Both the position numbers and the translations under genes were made by a program. The notes under the pieces are model-generated. The model was not told where the DNA came from. It saw only the letters and a program-made list of their open reading frames with translations, and did not search any database. From Bryobacteraceae bacterium (GTDB taxonomy: Bacteria; Acidobacteriota; Terriglobia; Bryobacterales; Bryobacteraceae), in NCBI GenBank assembly GCA_025056865.1, contig JANWVO010000015.1:1-64000 (forward strand): 64,000 bases of DNA. Direction: 5' to 3'. Position 1 is the stretch's first letter. Each line of letters opens with the position of its first letter. Shown here in pieces: positions 1 to 8,613 of this stretch.

Positions 1-14
1 GCGGCCCCTGCGCC

Positions 15-740
15 TCAGATCCGGCCGAACTTCTCCACCGCCTCGCGGATGTTGCGGAATTTCTCGAGGAACGGATACATCCGGTGCTCCGTCTCGTCGA
101 GCTCCTGCGCCCGCTTCAGCACTTCGGCCGCCTTCTCCTTCGGCACCACCGCCACGCCGTCCTCGTCCGCCGTCACGATGTCTCCCGGCCGCACCAGCAC
201 GCCCGCGCACATCACCGGCACGTTGGCCGCCTTGAACCGGTAGTGGTTGATCGACGTCGACGGCACGATCCCGGTGCTGAAGACCGGGAACTGAAGCCGC
301 CGGATCTGCGGCACGTCCCGCACGCCGCCGTCGATCACCGCTCCGGCCAGGCTCCGGTAGCGCATCGCCGTCGCCATCAGCCCGCCGATGCCGGCAATGT
401 CGGCCCCGTCGGGAAGCACCAGCACGTAGACCGAGCCCGGAGGCGCCGAGTCGATCGCGTCCAGCATCCCCTGCGATGCCTTGCTGCCTTCCTTGTGCTC
501 CTCTTTCTCCAGAAGCACCGTCACCGCCGGCCCGGCAAACTTGCACGGGAACAGCGGCCGCATCCGGTGCGACATGTGCGCGCGCTGCCCGTAGAGCTGC
601 TCCATCGCATCGGCCACGCTGGCCACTTCCACCAGCCGGAAGCCTTCGATCAACGGATCCCCGGCCGGAGCCTGCGCCAACAGGAACGCGGCTGCCGCCG
701 CCAGCAGCGCGGCCACGCTGAACAGGACGATTCGCTTCAT
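15..740 (-). CDS. Exported RraA-like protein
   Basis: A 241-residue RraA/HMG-aldolase-fold protein. Residues 1-23 form a hydrophobic signal peptide beginning MKRIVLFSVAALL, so the mature protein is probably periplasmic. The segment GAVIDGGVRDV carries the Gly and Arg-Asp pair that bind substrate in RraA-like aldolases, and GDIVTADEDGVAVVP is the usual C-terminal family motif. The family includes RNase E inhibitors and HMG/CHA aldolases, and the substrate here cannot be told. An ATG 9 bp upstream (749) overlaps a TAGGAT hexamer; I chose 740 because TAGGAT then sits 7 nt before the start and the signal peptide begins cleanly. It lies just after the large gene at 754-4245. An exported RraA homologue is unusual. 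Confidence 0.75.
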   Translation of the reverse strand: MKRIVLFSVAALLAAAAAFLLAQAPAGDPLIEGFRLVEVASVADAMEQLYGQRAHMSHRMRPLFPCKFAGPAVTVLLEKEEHKEGSKASQGMLDAIDSAPPGSVYVLVLPDGADIAGIGGLMATAMRYRSLAGAVIDGGVRDVPQIRRLQFPVFSTGIVPSTSINHYRFKAANVPVMCAGVLVRPGDIVTADEDGVAVVPKEKAAEVLKRAQELDETEHRMYPFLEKFRNIREAVEKFGRI

Positions 741-747
741 GCCGAAC

Positions 748-753
748 ATCCTA
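748..753 (-). promoter_or_regulatory. -10-like TAGGAT, 7 nt before RraA-like start
   Basis: TAGGAT on the minus strand lies 7 nt from the ATG at 740, the spacing expected for a leaderless transcript. It falls next to the stop codon of the upstream gene, so the RraA-like gene may have its own promoter. Confidence 0.45.
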
Positions 754-3700
754 TCAGCCGCCTACGCCGCTATCGGACAGGCAGGCCGGATCGAGGCCGA
801 TCGTCCCCTCCAGGCTCCGCAGATACCCGGGCGAGCGCACCCATTCCAGCTTCGCCCTTGCGGCAGCGATCCGCTCCGGCAGCCGCAGCCCCGAATAAAG
901 CCCTGCCGGATCGGGCTGCCCCGCCGCGGCCTCCAGCGTGCGCACATGCCGCTCCCACAGCGAGGCCTGGCTGGCCTGGTAGGCCCGCAGCCGCTGCCTG
1001 TACCAGTCGCTGGCGAGCAGCGCCTCCCGCGTGAACATCGCGCGGATGGCCGGATCGTCCGCGCCGCGGCCCCCGTGGTGCCCGAAGGCCATGATGTGCA
1101 GCAGCGCGCGCACCGGCGGACACGCCATCCCCACGCTGCCGTCCTCGAAATATTGAAGCGCCACCCGGCGCTGGCTCTCCACGATCGCCTCCACCCCCTG
1201 CACGAACAGCTCCAGCCCCTGCGTCTCCGGCCGGAGCCATTCCTCGGGAAAAACCGCGTCCGGATTTTCGAAAATCCGGCCAAGAAAATGCTCCGCAAAT
1301 TGCCGGGTGATCCGGTAGCCCAGCCGGCTGGCGAGGATTTTCCGCCCCTGGAATTCGAAATCCTCCAGCTTTTCCAGATAGCCGTTTTCGATCAGGAACC
1401 GCGGGTCCCTCTCGCCCACCTTCATCCGGCACCACAGCTCCGGCACCAGCATGCTCAGGTCGTGGTCCACCCGGTAGTGCGGCCCCACGGATCCGGCCAC
1501 GCTCGTGTAGCCTTCATAGCCTGTCAGGATGGCCGACACGAGCGCGTTGTTGACGTCCACCACCGGCGGCAGCGCGTTGAACGGCCCCTTGGTCAGCGCG
1601 CCTTCGCTGCCGAAGCCCGTCGTCGACGGCGACCGCCCCGTGAGGCTGCTGATGAAATCCATGAAAAGCTCCGGCAGTTCCTGGTAGTGGATGGGCCCGT
1701 AAACCGCCAGCGCCGGCAGGCCGATCTCCGGCTGCGGCGGGTTGGCGCGCCGTCCGGGAAGGACCGAATTCACGGGAAAATCGACGGGCCTGCCGGCTTC
1801 CAGCCCGCGGTCAAGCCGCGCGCAGATCTCCGCCAGATACGCCTCGCGCGGATTGGCGAGGTCCGGTCGCGGCTGCTGATAGCGGGGATTCTTGGTCGGC
1901 TTCCCGTCTACGATCCGCGGATTGGCCGAGCAGACGGCATAGCGCGGCTTCTCGCTCCGCAGGAAGTCCAGCAGCCGCCGCTTCATCGGCTCCGTGAAGC
2001 GGTCGAAGTGGACCACGTGATCCACGATCGCCTCCACCTGCTTCCGCGTCAGCGGCTCGAAATTGGACAGAAAAACGCCTGTGGAGGCGATATCGGCCTC
2101 CGCCTGCGGGTCCGCGCCCGGCTCGATGGCGTCGTCCGGGCGCTGGAACAGCAGCCTTTCGCAGTTATGCACCACCTTCACCGACGGGTGCTGCTCGCGG
2201 GGATCAAGCCCGGAGAACGCCCCCCGCGGCAGCGTCACGCTCGCCGTGATGTCATCCTCCACCTGGATCCGGTCCGCCGGGTAAAAATCCGGGCGCAGCT
2301 TGAAAATGCGCCACGATCCGTCCCTGTCGTAGCCCACCCGCAGGTAATTCGCCACCAGTTTCTGGTTGTCGAATTTCAGCTCGTGGCCCAGATGGCCGTT
2401 CACCATGTCGACGGTGAAATGCTCGCGCCAGCGCGGGCCCCACTCCGGCCGCCAGTAGCGCTTCACCGTGAACACAAGCTGGCGGATCGTCTGCGGCAGC
2501 GAGCGCAGCCAGGCGTTGTACTCGTCGGTGTATTCGGCCGAAGGCGTCAGCAGCTTGATCACCGATCCCAGGCTCCGCTCGAGGCTGAGAATCGGCCGCC
2601 GCGCCCGCGCCGGCGGCTGCGGGATCCGGTAAATGTTGGAGAAATCCATGGAAAGGATCTTCTCCACTTCGTCCATATCGGCGTGATAATCGCGGACAAA
2701 GACGGGCCCTTTCAGCAGCATTCCACTGATCGATTTCGAGATTTCGCTCTTGCCCGCGCCGGAAACCGTGCATGGCTTGTGGATCAGCGTCCCGTCGGCC
2801 CGCGTGCCCACCAGCCGCCACATCGAGCCGCTCATCTGCTTCTCCAGCCGCAGCCGGTAGCCTGACGGCAGCACGTAGACGTCGCCCGCGCGCAGCCGGA
2901 TCTTCTGCTCCGCCCCTTCGTGCCGCCAGCGGATCTCTCCAGCGCGCACGTCGAAAACGCTGTCTTCAGGCACGTAGAAGATCGACGGATGGTTCCGGTC
3001 CACTGCGTACCGCTCCGGCCGCACGTCGGCCCGGTCGCCCAGCAGCCGCATCGCCTCTTCGAACACCGCGCGCTTCAGCGGCACCGTCCGGTCTGCGATG
3101 AAGTCCTGTCCGAGAATGTAGGCCGGAAACAGCAGCGCGCCGCCGGCGTGCTCTTCCTCGGCCAGCCCGGTCAGGTTCGCCGAAAAGCTGATCTGCGTCT
3201 TGACTTCCTTCTTGCAGTAGCCGTAGTAGCTGTCGGCGATGATGGTCACCATCACGCCGCGCCGGTCCCGGCAGGTGACCTTGAAAGCGCCGCCGTTGTT
3301 GTAGCGCTCGCCCGGGTCGCGCCAGCACATCCCGTCGCGGCGCTGCCGCTCGGTGGCCTTGTCCCAGTGGGGCAGGCCGAGCTCCTTCTTCGGAATGCCC
3401 GCCAGATGCGGAGCAAGGATGATGCAGCCCGTGTGCCCCGTCCAGTGCAGGCAGTCCAGCGCGGCGTCGTTCTCCGGCAGGAACGGATCTCCCGCGTTGC
3501 CAAAGATGCCCTCGACGAAATCGAGGTTGCTCACCAGGCTGCCTGGCGCGAAGAAACGGATTTCCATGGTCTGCTGCTCGACGCCCGGCGCCTGCGGCAC
3601 CACCACCGGGCGCAGCAGCAGCGAGACCCAGGCATGCGCCTCGCGCTTCTGGCCCGCGGTGAAAGGCAGCCGCAGCACGTCCCGCGGCGGCTGGAAAGCG

Positions 3701-4245
3701 CGCTCGAGCAGCGCCGCGAAGGCCTGTTTCGGCACGGCGATCTTGTCCGCCGGCACGGGCAGCCCGCCTTCGGCGATGTGGAAGATGCCGTGCGTCGTGC
3801 GCCGGTCGCTGCGCGGATTGTGCAGCACGCCCTGCGCCACCCGGTAGGAGTCGAGATACGGTGCCGAAAAATGATCCCCCGTCCGCGGCAGGCTCATCAC
3901 GCGCGCCAGCCCCGCGCGGTCCAGCACGAACGTGTGCGCGGGCAGCCGGGGCGCCCCCTCGGGACGGACGTCGCCCAGATAGCTGTCAAGGAAACTCTGG
4001 ATGCGTTGGTCTGCCGGGCAGTACAGCCCTTCCAGCATCTGGTCGCGCACATGGTAGTTCTCAAGCAGCGGCCGCGCCAGCTCGACGAACGGCTCCCGGG
4101 CGCCTTCTTCGGCCGGGGGCTGCCCCAGCGCGATCAGCTTCAGGTTGATGTAACGGACAAGGTCGCGCTCGCGCTCCGCCTCGGAGACAGGCGCTGCGGC
4201 TTTCTGGGACACTTCCTGCATTGCGGTTCTGGGATGGGATTCCAT
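754..4245 (-). CDS. Very large protein, candidate PPi-type PEP carboxykinase
   Basis: A 1163-residue protein with no signal peptide or membrane segment, so probably cytosolic. A Gly-rich loop around residues 493-503 (VSGAGKSEISKS) resembles the kinase loop of PEP carboxykinases. Other conserved-looking blocks are GHTGCIILAPHLAGIPKK near 270, a YNNGGAFKVT and KKEVKTQISFSANL region near 315-360, and GSEGALTKGPFNALPP near 880. Length and architecture fit the pyrophosphate-dependent PEPCK family (about 1100-1150 residues, known from Entamoeba and Propionibacterium), which interconverts PEP and oxaloacetate using PPi/Pi. This is an inference from size and the loop; I could not align it. It lies downstream of the AI-2E-type permease on the same strand. 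An alternative ATG is at 4221. Confidence 0.5.
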   Translation of the reverse strand: MESHPRTAMQEVSQKAAAPVSEAERERDLVRYINLKLIALGQPPAEEGAREPFVELARPLLENYHVRDQMLEGLYCPADQRIQSFLDSYLGDVRPEGAPRLPAHTFVLDRAGLARVMSLPRTGDHFSAPYLDSYRVAQGVLHNPRSDRRTTHGIFHIAEGGLPVPADKIAVPKQAFAALLERAFQPPRDVLRLPFTAGQKREAHAWVSLLLRPVVVPQAPGVEQQTMEIRFFAPGSLVSNLDFVEGIFGNAGDPFLPENDAALDCLHWTGHTGCIILAPHLAGIPKKELGLPHWDKATERQRRDGMCWRDPGERYNNGGAFKVTCRDRRGVMVTIIADSYYGYCKKEVKTQISFSANLTGLAEEEHAGGALLFPAYILGQDFIADRTVPLKRAVFEEAMRLLGDRADVRPERYAVDRNHPSIFYVPEDSVFDVRAGEIRWRHEGAEQKIRLRAGDVYVLPSGYRLRLEKQMSGSMWRLVGTRADGTLIHKPCTVSGAGKSEISKSISGMLLKGPVFVRDYHADMDEVEKILSMDFSNIYRIPQPPARARRPILSLERSLGSVIKLLTPSAEYTDEYNAWLRSLPQTIRQLVFTVKRYWRPEWGPRWREHFTVDMVNGHLGHELKFDNQKLVANYLRVGYDRDGSWRIFKLRPDFYPADRIQVEDDITASVTLPRGAFSGLDPREQHPSVKVVHNCERLLFQRPDDAIEPGADPQAEADIASTGVFLSNFEPLTRKQVEAIVDHVVHFDRFTEPMKRRLLDFLRSEKPRYAVCSANPRIVDGKPTKNPRYQQPRPDLANPREAYLAEICARLDRGLEAGRPVDFPVNSVLPGRRANPPQPEIGLPALAVYGPIHYQELPELFMDFISSLTGRSPSTTGFGSEGALTKGPFNALPPVVDVNNALVSAILTGYEGYTSVAGSVGPHYRVDHDLSMLVPELWCRMKVGERDPRFLIENGYLEKLEDFEFQGRKILASRLGYRITRQFAEHFLGRIFENPDAVFPEEWLRPETQGLELFVQGVEAIVESQRRVALQYFEDGSVGMACPPVRALLHIMAFGHHGGRGADDPAIRAMFTREALLASDWYRQRLRAYQASQASLWERHVRTLEAAAGQPDPAGLYSGLRLPERIAAARAKLEWVRSPGYLRSLEGTIGLDPACLSDSGVGG

Positions 4246-4320
4246 GCTGATGGGATCAGGCCACGGGTGGCGTCTGGCTCCGCCCGTTTCATTCAGGGTA
4301 ACAGGGCGCGGTGTGGCGCT

Positions 4321-5466
4321 TCAGGTGCCGAGGATCTGTCCATACGGCCTCAGCGAAGGAATGCTGTCGAAGGCCGCCTTTAGCCCCGCCGTGATGGGAA
4401 TCGCCAGAAACAGCCCTGCCGCTCCCCACAGCAGATACCACAGCATCAGCGCGATCGTGACCACCAGCGGGTTCAGGTGCACGCGCGCACCCACCAGCTT
4501 CGGATACAGCAGGTTCAGCGCGATCAGATGGAAGACTGCCGTCGTCGCGCCGATTACCAGATAGGCGGGCAGGGTGTTGTAGATGGGCAGCGCCGCCACC
4601 AGCGGCGGAATCAGCGCCAGCGGCAGCCCCAGGTAGGGCACGAGGCTCAGGAATCCGCTCAGCGGTCCCACGACCTGCCAGTAGGGCAGCTTCACGAACC
4701 AGAAAAAGCTCGCGCTCGCCACCGACAGCAGCACGCCCAGAATGAAATTGCCCACCAGATAGGCCCGGGCGACCTGCGCGATCCCGTTCCAGGCCTGAAG
4801 CATGCTCTGCCGCTCCCGCTCTCCCGGAAGCGCGTTGAGCACTGCCCGCAGGATGTGGTCGCGCCAGCTCAGCATGAAGTAAACGAGGAACGGCACGAAC
4901 GAAGCCATCAGCGCCGCGTCCGTGTACGCAGCCAGCCGCTGATAGATCGCGTTCACCAGTTGCCCTTCTTCCCTCTGGATCCGTACCTCCTGCACCTGCG
5001 CGGGAGGCGGAGCCGCCGGCGCCGCCTTTCTGCGGGCTTTCGGCTGCGCCGGTGCCGGCTCGGTCTGCGGCGGGGCCTCCCTCAGCCGCTTGGGCACGAT
5101 GATCTCCCGCGCCGTCTTCTCCACTTCCTCGATCTGCTGCACCGCGGCGTCCACCAGCTCTGCAATGCGCCGGCTGTAGTTCGGCAGGTCCTCCCACAGC
5201 CCCTGCACCTGAAGCCACAGCCCCAGCCCCAGCAGATAAACGACAGCCAGCATCAGCGCGCAGGCCAGGAAGCTGGCCAGCCCCCGCGGCGCGCGCAGCC
5301 GCATCAGCCCGTTCACCACCGGCTCCAGCAGAAATGCCAGCAGCACCGCGCTCACGAACGTGATAAAAAACACCCGGCCGAAATACAGAATCGCCGTGAT
5401 CAGCAGAAGGGAAGCCAGCACGCTCGCGATGCGCGCCGGACGGTCAGGGGCAGCCGCGCTCTCCAT
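4321..5466 (-). CDS. AI-2E family transporter (PerM/DUF20-like permease)
   Basis: A 381-residue inner-membrane protein of the AI-2E exporter/PerM family. N-terminal helices (residues 12-45 and 60-90), a soluble middle region, and a C-terminal bundle including GPLSGFLSLVPYLGLPLALIP and GAAGLFLAIPITAGLK are typical of the family. Family members export small molecules or ions, and the AI-2 substrate is not established for most. A Pro/Ala/Lys-rich stretch around residues 150-185 enlarges the soluble loop compared with usual homologues. The start codon abuts the stop codon of the upstream methyltransferase gene with no gap, so the two are probably translationally coupled. Confidence 0.85.
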   Translation of the reverse strand: MESAAAPDRPARIASVLASLLLITAILYFGRVFFITFVSAVLLAFLLEPVVNGLMRLRAPRGLASFLACALMLAVVYLLGLGLWLQVQGLWEDLPNYSRRIAELVDAAVQQIEEVEKTAREIIVPKRLREAPPQTEPAPAQPKARRKAAPAAPPPAQVQEVRIQREEGQLVNAIYQRLAAYTDAALMASFVPFLVYFMLSWRDHILRAVLNALPGERERQSMLQAWNGIAQVARAYLVGNFILGVLLSVASASFFWFVKLPYWQVVGPLSGFLSLVPYLGLPLALIPPLVAALPIYNTLPAYLVIGATTAVFHLIALNLLYPKLVGARVHLNPLVVTIALMLWYLLWGAAGLFLAIPITAGLKAAFDSIPSLRPYGQILGT

Positions 5467-6060
5467 CTATCGCCGCACGATCACTTCCTGCAGGTTCTCC
5501 CGCGTGAGGTAGAACTTCAGGGAATCGTACCTCTGGAAAAAACGCTCGATCATCCGTGTCGTGAAAGGTCGCAGCGGGCGCGGCGGTCCCGCGGAGGCCA
5601 GCAGCAGATGCCTTGCATCGGCCACGCGGCAGGAAAGCGGCGAAACCGAGGCCGTCTGTTCCGGATGGAAAAGCGCAAGCAGCAGGCCGCCGGGAGCCAT
5701 CACCCGGTGGATGCGCTCCTGAAGCGCCACGGCAGCCGCCTCCGTCAGGAACTGAAACCGGTCCCAGCAAAGCGTCACGTCCACCGAGGAGGGCGGGAAA
5801 TCCAGGCAGTCGGCGGGCAGCCTTCCATCCTCGGCGCCCTGTCCCAGCGTGTGCAGCACGTCCTCTGCATAGAGCCGATGGCCCAGCCCGGTCACGTACT
5901 CGATCGTGCTCTGGCAGGCGCCGCCCAGGTCGACCACCTGCCCTCCGGTGAAACTGCCCAGATACTCGCTCACCTGTTCCAGGGCGTAGGAACGCCTGCC
6001 CGCTGCGGGGCCGCCGCCCGCAGGGCCGGTGGCCGACCTGGGCAGCGGCTCCGTCTTCAT
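5467..6060 (-). CDS. SAM-dependent methyltransferase-like protein
   Basis: A 197-residue protein resembling class I methyltransferases: GGQVVDLGGAC near residues 39-49 corresponds to motif I, followed by DVTLCWDRFQFL (motif IV region) and HRVMAPGGLLLALFH (motif V/VI). The substrate is unknown. Its start overlaps the stop of the bactofilin gene by 4 bp (ATGA), and its stop directly abuts the permease start, so it sits in the middle of a tight three-gene unit. The C-terminal third (FTTRMIERFFQRYDSLKFYLTRENLQEV) lacks recognisable motifs. A link to the cell envelope is suggested only by context. Confidence 0.65.
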   Translation of the reverse strand: MKTEPLPRSATGPAGGGPAAGRRSYALEQVSEYLGSFTGGQVVDLGGACQSTIEYVTGLGHRLYAEDVLHTLGQGAEDGRLPADCLDFPPSSVDVTLCWDRFQFLTEAAAVALQERIHRVMAPGGLLLALFHPEQTASVSPLSCRVADARHLLLASAGPPRPLRPFTTRMIERFFQRYDSLKFYLTRENLQEVIVRR

Positions 6061-6650
6061 CCCTTGCGGTTCTCCTGCCGGGGCGCCGATCCCTGCGACT
6101 GCGCCGGAGCCGCGGCCGTCTGCGCCGAGGGCTGCGCAGCCGGCTGCGTCGCCGGCGCCGCCTGCGCGGGCTGTGCCGCTGCGGCTGCTGCCTTCGGAGC
6201 TTCCGTGCGGGTCGTCTCCACGTTGCCCTTGAAGTAGGCTTCGTCCTCGATCACCGGCCGCTGCGCCTTCAGGTCTCCCACCACCCGGGCGTTTTTCTTG
6301 ATCTCCACCCGCTCGCTCGCCTCCAGGTTGCCCTGCACCGTGCCATAAACCACGATCTCGCGGGCGCGGATCTTGCCATGCAGGACTCCCGATGGCCCGA
6401 TCGTCAGACGGTGATCCGGCAGTTCAATGTCGCCCTTCATCCTGCCGTCGATCACCAGATCCTCCGCTCCGCGGATCTCTCCAGTGATCTCCAGGCTCTT
6501 GCCAATCAGCGCGCCGGAGCGGACCGTGCCATATTCGGCAGGGCGGGTCGGGTGCGTGGACATGGGAATGGCCTCTTTCTGTTCCTGTTGGAGGGGGGCG
6601 CCTGCTGCTTTGGCTGGCGCTTCTTCTTCTCGCTTGCTTCGGTACCACAT
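6057..6650 (-). CDS. Bactofilin (polymer-forming cytoskeletal protein)
   Basis: A 197-residue bactofilin. The central beta-helix runs from about residue 40 to 150 with the characteristic SLEITGEIRGAEDLVIDGRM, KGDIELPDHRLTIGPSG and GNLEASERVEIKKNARVVGDL repeats. The tail is Ala/Gln/Pro-rich and probably disordered. Bactofilins polymerise without nucleotide at the inner membrane and scaffold cell-wall or stalk enzymes. The MW-start is typical of acidobacterial bactofilins as I recall them. An internal ATG at 6563 has a better Shine-Dalgarno (AAAGAGG) and could be a second start. It is the first gene of the minus-strand unit continuing through the methyltransferase and permease. Confidence 0.88.
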   Translation of the reverse strand: MWYRSKREEEAPAKAAGAPLQQEQKEAIPMSTHPTRPAEYGTVRSGALIGKSLEITGEIRGAEDLVIDGRMKGDIELPDHRLTIGPSGVLHGKIRAREIVVYGTVQGNLEASERVEIKKNARVVGDLKAQRPVIEDEAYFKGNVETTRTEAPKAAAAAAQPAQAAPATQPAAQPSAQTAAAPAQSQGSAPRQENRKG

Positions 6651-6779
6651 GGCTCGTCTTCGTTCTCCTGTCCCCCGGATGCAGTCCTTGACCGCGGGAG
6701 GGCGCAGCCGGTTTGCTCTTTATGGTAGTGGCCGCGGGCGATGCAATGCAATCAATGCGGGCGCCCCGGCCGGCAATGG

Positions 6780-6785
6780 GATAAT
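6780..6785 (+). promoter_or_regulatory. -10-like GATAAT, 6 nt before GAF gene GTG
   Basis: GATAAT matches five of six positions of the TATAAT consensus and lies 6 nt before the GTG at 6792, placing the transcription start on or beside the start codon. Confidence 0.45.
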
Positions 6786-6791
6786 GGCATT

Positions 6792-7415
6792 GTGGCGCGG
6801 CTTCGCGATCTCGAAGAAAGGCTGGAACGGCTGGAGCACCAGCTCGCCGTCTATCAGCGCATCAGCCGGCTGATGGTGCGCGAGCTCAGCCTTGCCGACA
6901 CGCTCCATGCCATTGTCCGGCTCGTGCAGGAATTTACCTCCTGCGACGCCTGCTTCATCTACCTCATCGACGGCGAGGATCTGGTCCTGTGCGCCAGCTC
7001 CCGCCCGCACCCGGCCCAGATTGGCCGCCTCCGCATGCACATCGGCGAAGGCCTCACCGGCTGGGTCGCGCGCGAGCGCAAGCTGCTCGCCATCAGCGCC
7101 GAGGCTTACAAGGATCCCCGCTTCAAGAGCTTCAGCGAGCTTCCCGAAGACTCCTACGAAGCCTTCCTCTCCGCGCCGGTCATCGCTCGCAACCGCGTCG
7201 TCGGCGTCATCAACGTGCAGCACCGCGCGCCCCACCGCCACACCGGCGCCGAAATGGAGCTCCTCACCACCGTCGGCGAACAGGTCGGCTGCCTGCTCGT
7301 CGTCGCCCGCATGCCGCCGCAGATGGTCGAGCAGGCCAATCACGTCGAGCTCGTCCGCTCGCACGGCCACATCGCGCGCATCGACGAAGCCGTCTCCGGC
7401 CGCACCGGCTCCTGA
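6792..7415 (+). CDS. GAF domain protein
   Basis: About 207 residues from the GTG at 6792. A short coiled coil (ARLRDLEERLERLEHQLAVYQRISRLM) is followed by one GAF domain (about residues 30-185) with typical segments CDACFIYLID, GLTGWVARERKLLAI, FLSAPVIARNRVVGVINV and LLTTVGEQVG. GAF domains bind small molecules or mediate signalling. No output domain is present, so it probably acts through a partner. An ATG at 6741 is in frame, but GTG is preferred because it follows a GATAAT hexamer at 6 nt and begins at the coiled coil. The next gene starts 1 bp after its stop, so both are likely co-transcribed. Confidence 0.75.
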   Translation: MARLRDLEERLERLEHQLAVYQRISRLMVRELSLADTLHAIVRLVQEFTSCDACFIYLIDGEDLVLCASSRPHPAQIGRLRMHIGEGLTGWVARERKLLAISAEAYKDPRFKSFSELPEDSYEAFLSAPVIARNRVVGVINVQHRAPHRHTGAEMELLTTVGEQVGCLLVVARMPPQMVEQANHVELVRSHGHIARIDEAVSGRTGS

Positions 7416-7416
7416 C

Positions 7417-8592
7417 ATGCGGCGCCGCGAATTCCTCCCCGCCCTCGCCGCCGCCCCCGCATTCGCGCAGCCGTCCGGCTTCCAGCGCCTGCCGGAAATT
7501 CCGGCCGCGCCGCCCGCTCCGGCCGCAGGGCCGCGGGCCCAGCGCCGCTGGCGCGTTCAGTGGATGTTCGACGAGGACAGGCGCTCGGCCGCGCTCGCTG
7601 ACTTCTGCTGCCCCGCGCCCGGCCGCGCCATCGCCGTGCTGCGCATCGAAGGGGAATTCCGGGACCAGAACGCCGCCGTCCTCACGCGCGACGGCGGCCG
7701 CGCCTGGTCCATGATCCCGCTGCGCGACGCGCCGCTCGCCCTCTGCGCCGCCGGAGAATCCGGCCTCTGGCTGCTCGGCGCGAAATCGCTCTGGTATTCC
7801 GCCGAAAATGGCCTCGAATGGACAAAGAAAAATCTGCCCAAAAGACCGGGAAACCGGCCCGTTTACCGGATCCACTTCCTCGATGACAGCCGCGGATGGG
7901 CCTTCGGGGCCGGCAGGACTTTCTATCAGACCTCCGACGGCGGCGCCACATGGCGGCCCGTGCCCGAGTCCTCCACCATCGGGCTGAAGGACGAGAATAC
8001 CGCCTGGACCTGGATGGCTTTCCTCGATCCGCGCCACGGCCTCATCGCCGGCTTCTCCGCGCCGCGGCGCGACGAAGGCCCCTGGCCGGACTGGATGGCC
8101 CCGGAGCGCGCCCGCCAGCGCCGCCTCCAGCCCACCACGACCATCGCCGGCGAGACCCGCGACGGCGGCCAGACGTGGAAATTCAGCTTCACCTCGGCCT
8201 TCGGCCGCGTCGTGCGCCTCCGCGCCGCCGGCAGCCACGGCCTGGCAATTTCCCATTACGGGGAGAATTTCGATTTTCCCGGCGAGGTGTATCTGCTCGA
8301 TTTCCGCTCCGGCTCCAGCCGCCCCATTTTCCGCCGCCGGGACCTCCGGGTCGACGACGGCGCGCTGCTGCCGGACGGCTCCGCCCTCCTCGCCGCCATC
8401 CAGCCGCCCGGAGCCCTCCGCCAGACGCCTATCCCCGGCCGGCTTCGCATCTTCCACTCGCCGGACCTCCAGCAGTGGAACGAACTGAAGGTCGACTACC
8501 GTGCCGAAGGCGGCGCTGCCTTCCTCGCCGCGCCCTCGCCGGACGAACTCTGGGCCGCCACCGACACCGGCTGCATCCTGCGCCTCGTCTGA
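7417..8592 (+). CDS. Exported Ycf48/BNR-type beta-propeller protein
   Basis: A 391-residue protein starting at the ATG 1 bp after the GAF gene stop. MRRREFLPALAAAPAFAQ is a short twin-arginine-like signal peptide. Asp-box/BNR repeats recur: LTRDGGRAWSMIPL (about residues 88-101), QTSDGGATWRPV (about 170) and ETRDGGQTWKFSF (about 246), with WAFGAG and WAATDTG blade turns, as in Ycf48/Hcf136-like and sialidase-like propellers. These are usually binding scaffolds rather than catalysts. No role can be assigned. It precedes a run of sugar isomerase/epimerase and ThuA genes. Confidence 0.72.
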   Translation: MRRREFLPALAAAPAFAQPSGFQRLPEIPAAPPAPAAGPRAQRRWRVQWMFDEDRRSAALADFCCPAPGRAIAVLRIEGEFRDQNAAVLTRDGGRAWSMIPLRDAPLALCAAGESGLWLLGAKSLWYSAENGLEWTKKNLPKRPGNRPVYRIHFLDDSRGWAFGAGRTFYQTSDGGATWRPVPESSTIGLKDENTAWTWMAFLDPRHGLIAGFSAPRRDEGPWPDWMAPERARQRRLQPTTTIAGETRDGGQTWKFSFTSAFGRVVRLRAAGSHGLAISHYGENFDFPGEVYLLDFRSGSSRPIFRRRDLRVDDGALLPDGSALLAAIQPPGALRQTPIPGRLRIFHSPDLQQWNELKVDYRAEGGAAFLAAPSPDELWAATDTGCILRLV

Positions 8593-8598
8593 CGCAAC

Positions 8599-8604
8599 TA
8601 TGAT
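8599..8604 (+). promoter_or_regulatory. -10-like TATGAT, 9 nt before TIM-barrel gene
   Basis: TATGAT (five of six consensus positions) ends 9 nt before the ATG at 8614. The spacer GGGAGTGCC also contains a possible weak ribosome-binding sequence, so a very short leader is as likely as none. Confidence 0.4.
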
Positions 8605-8613
8605 GGGAGTGCC

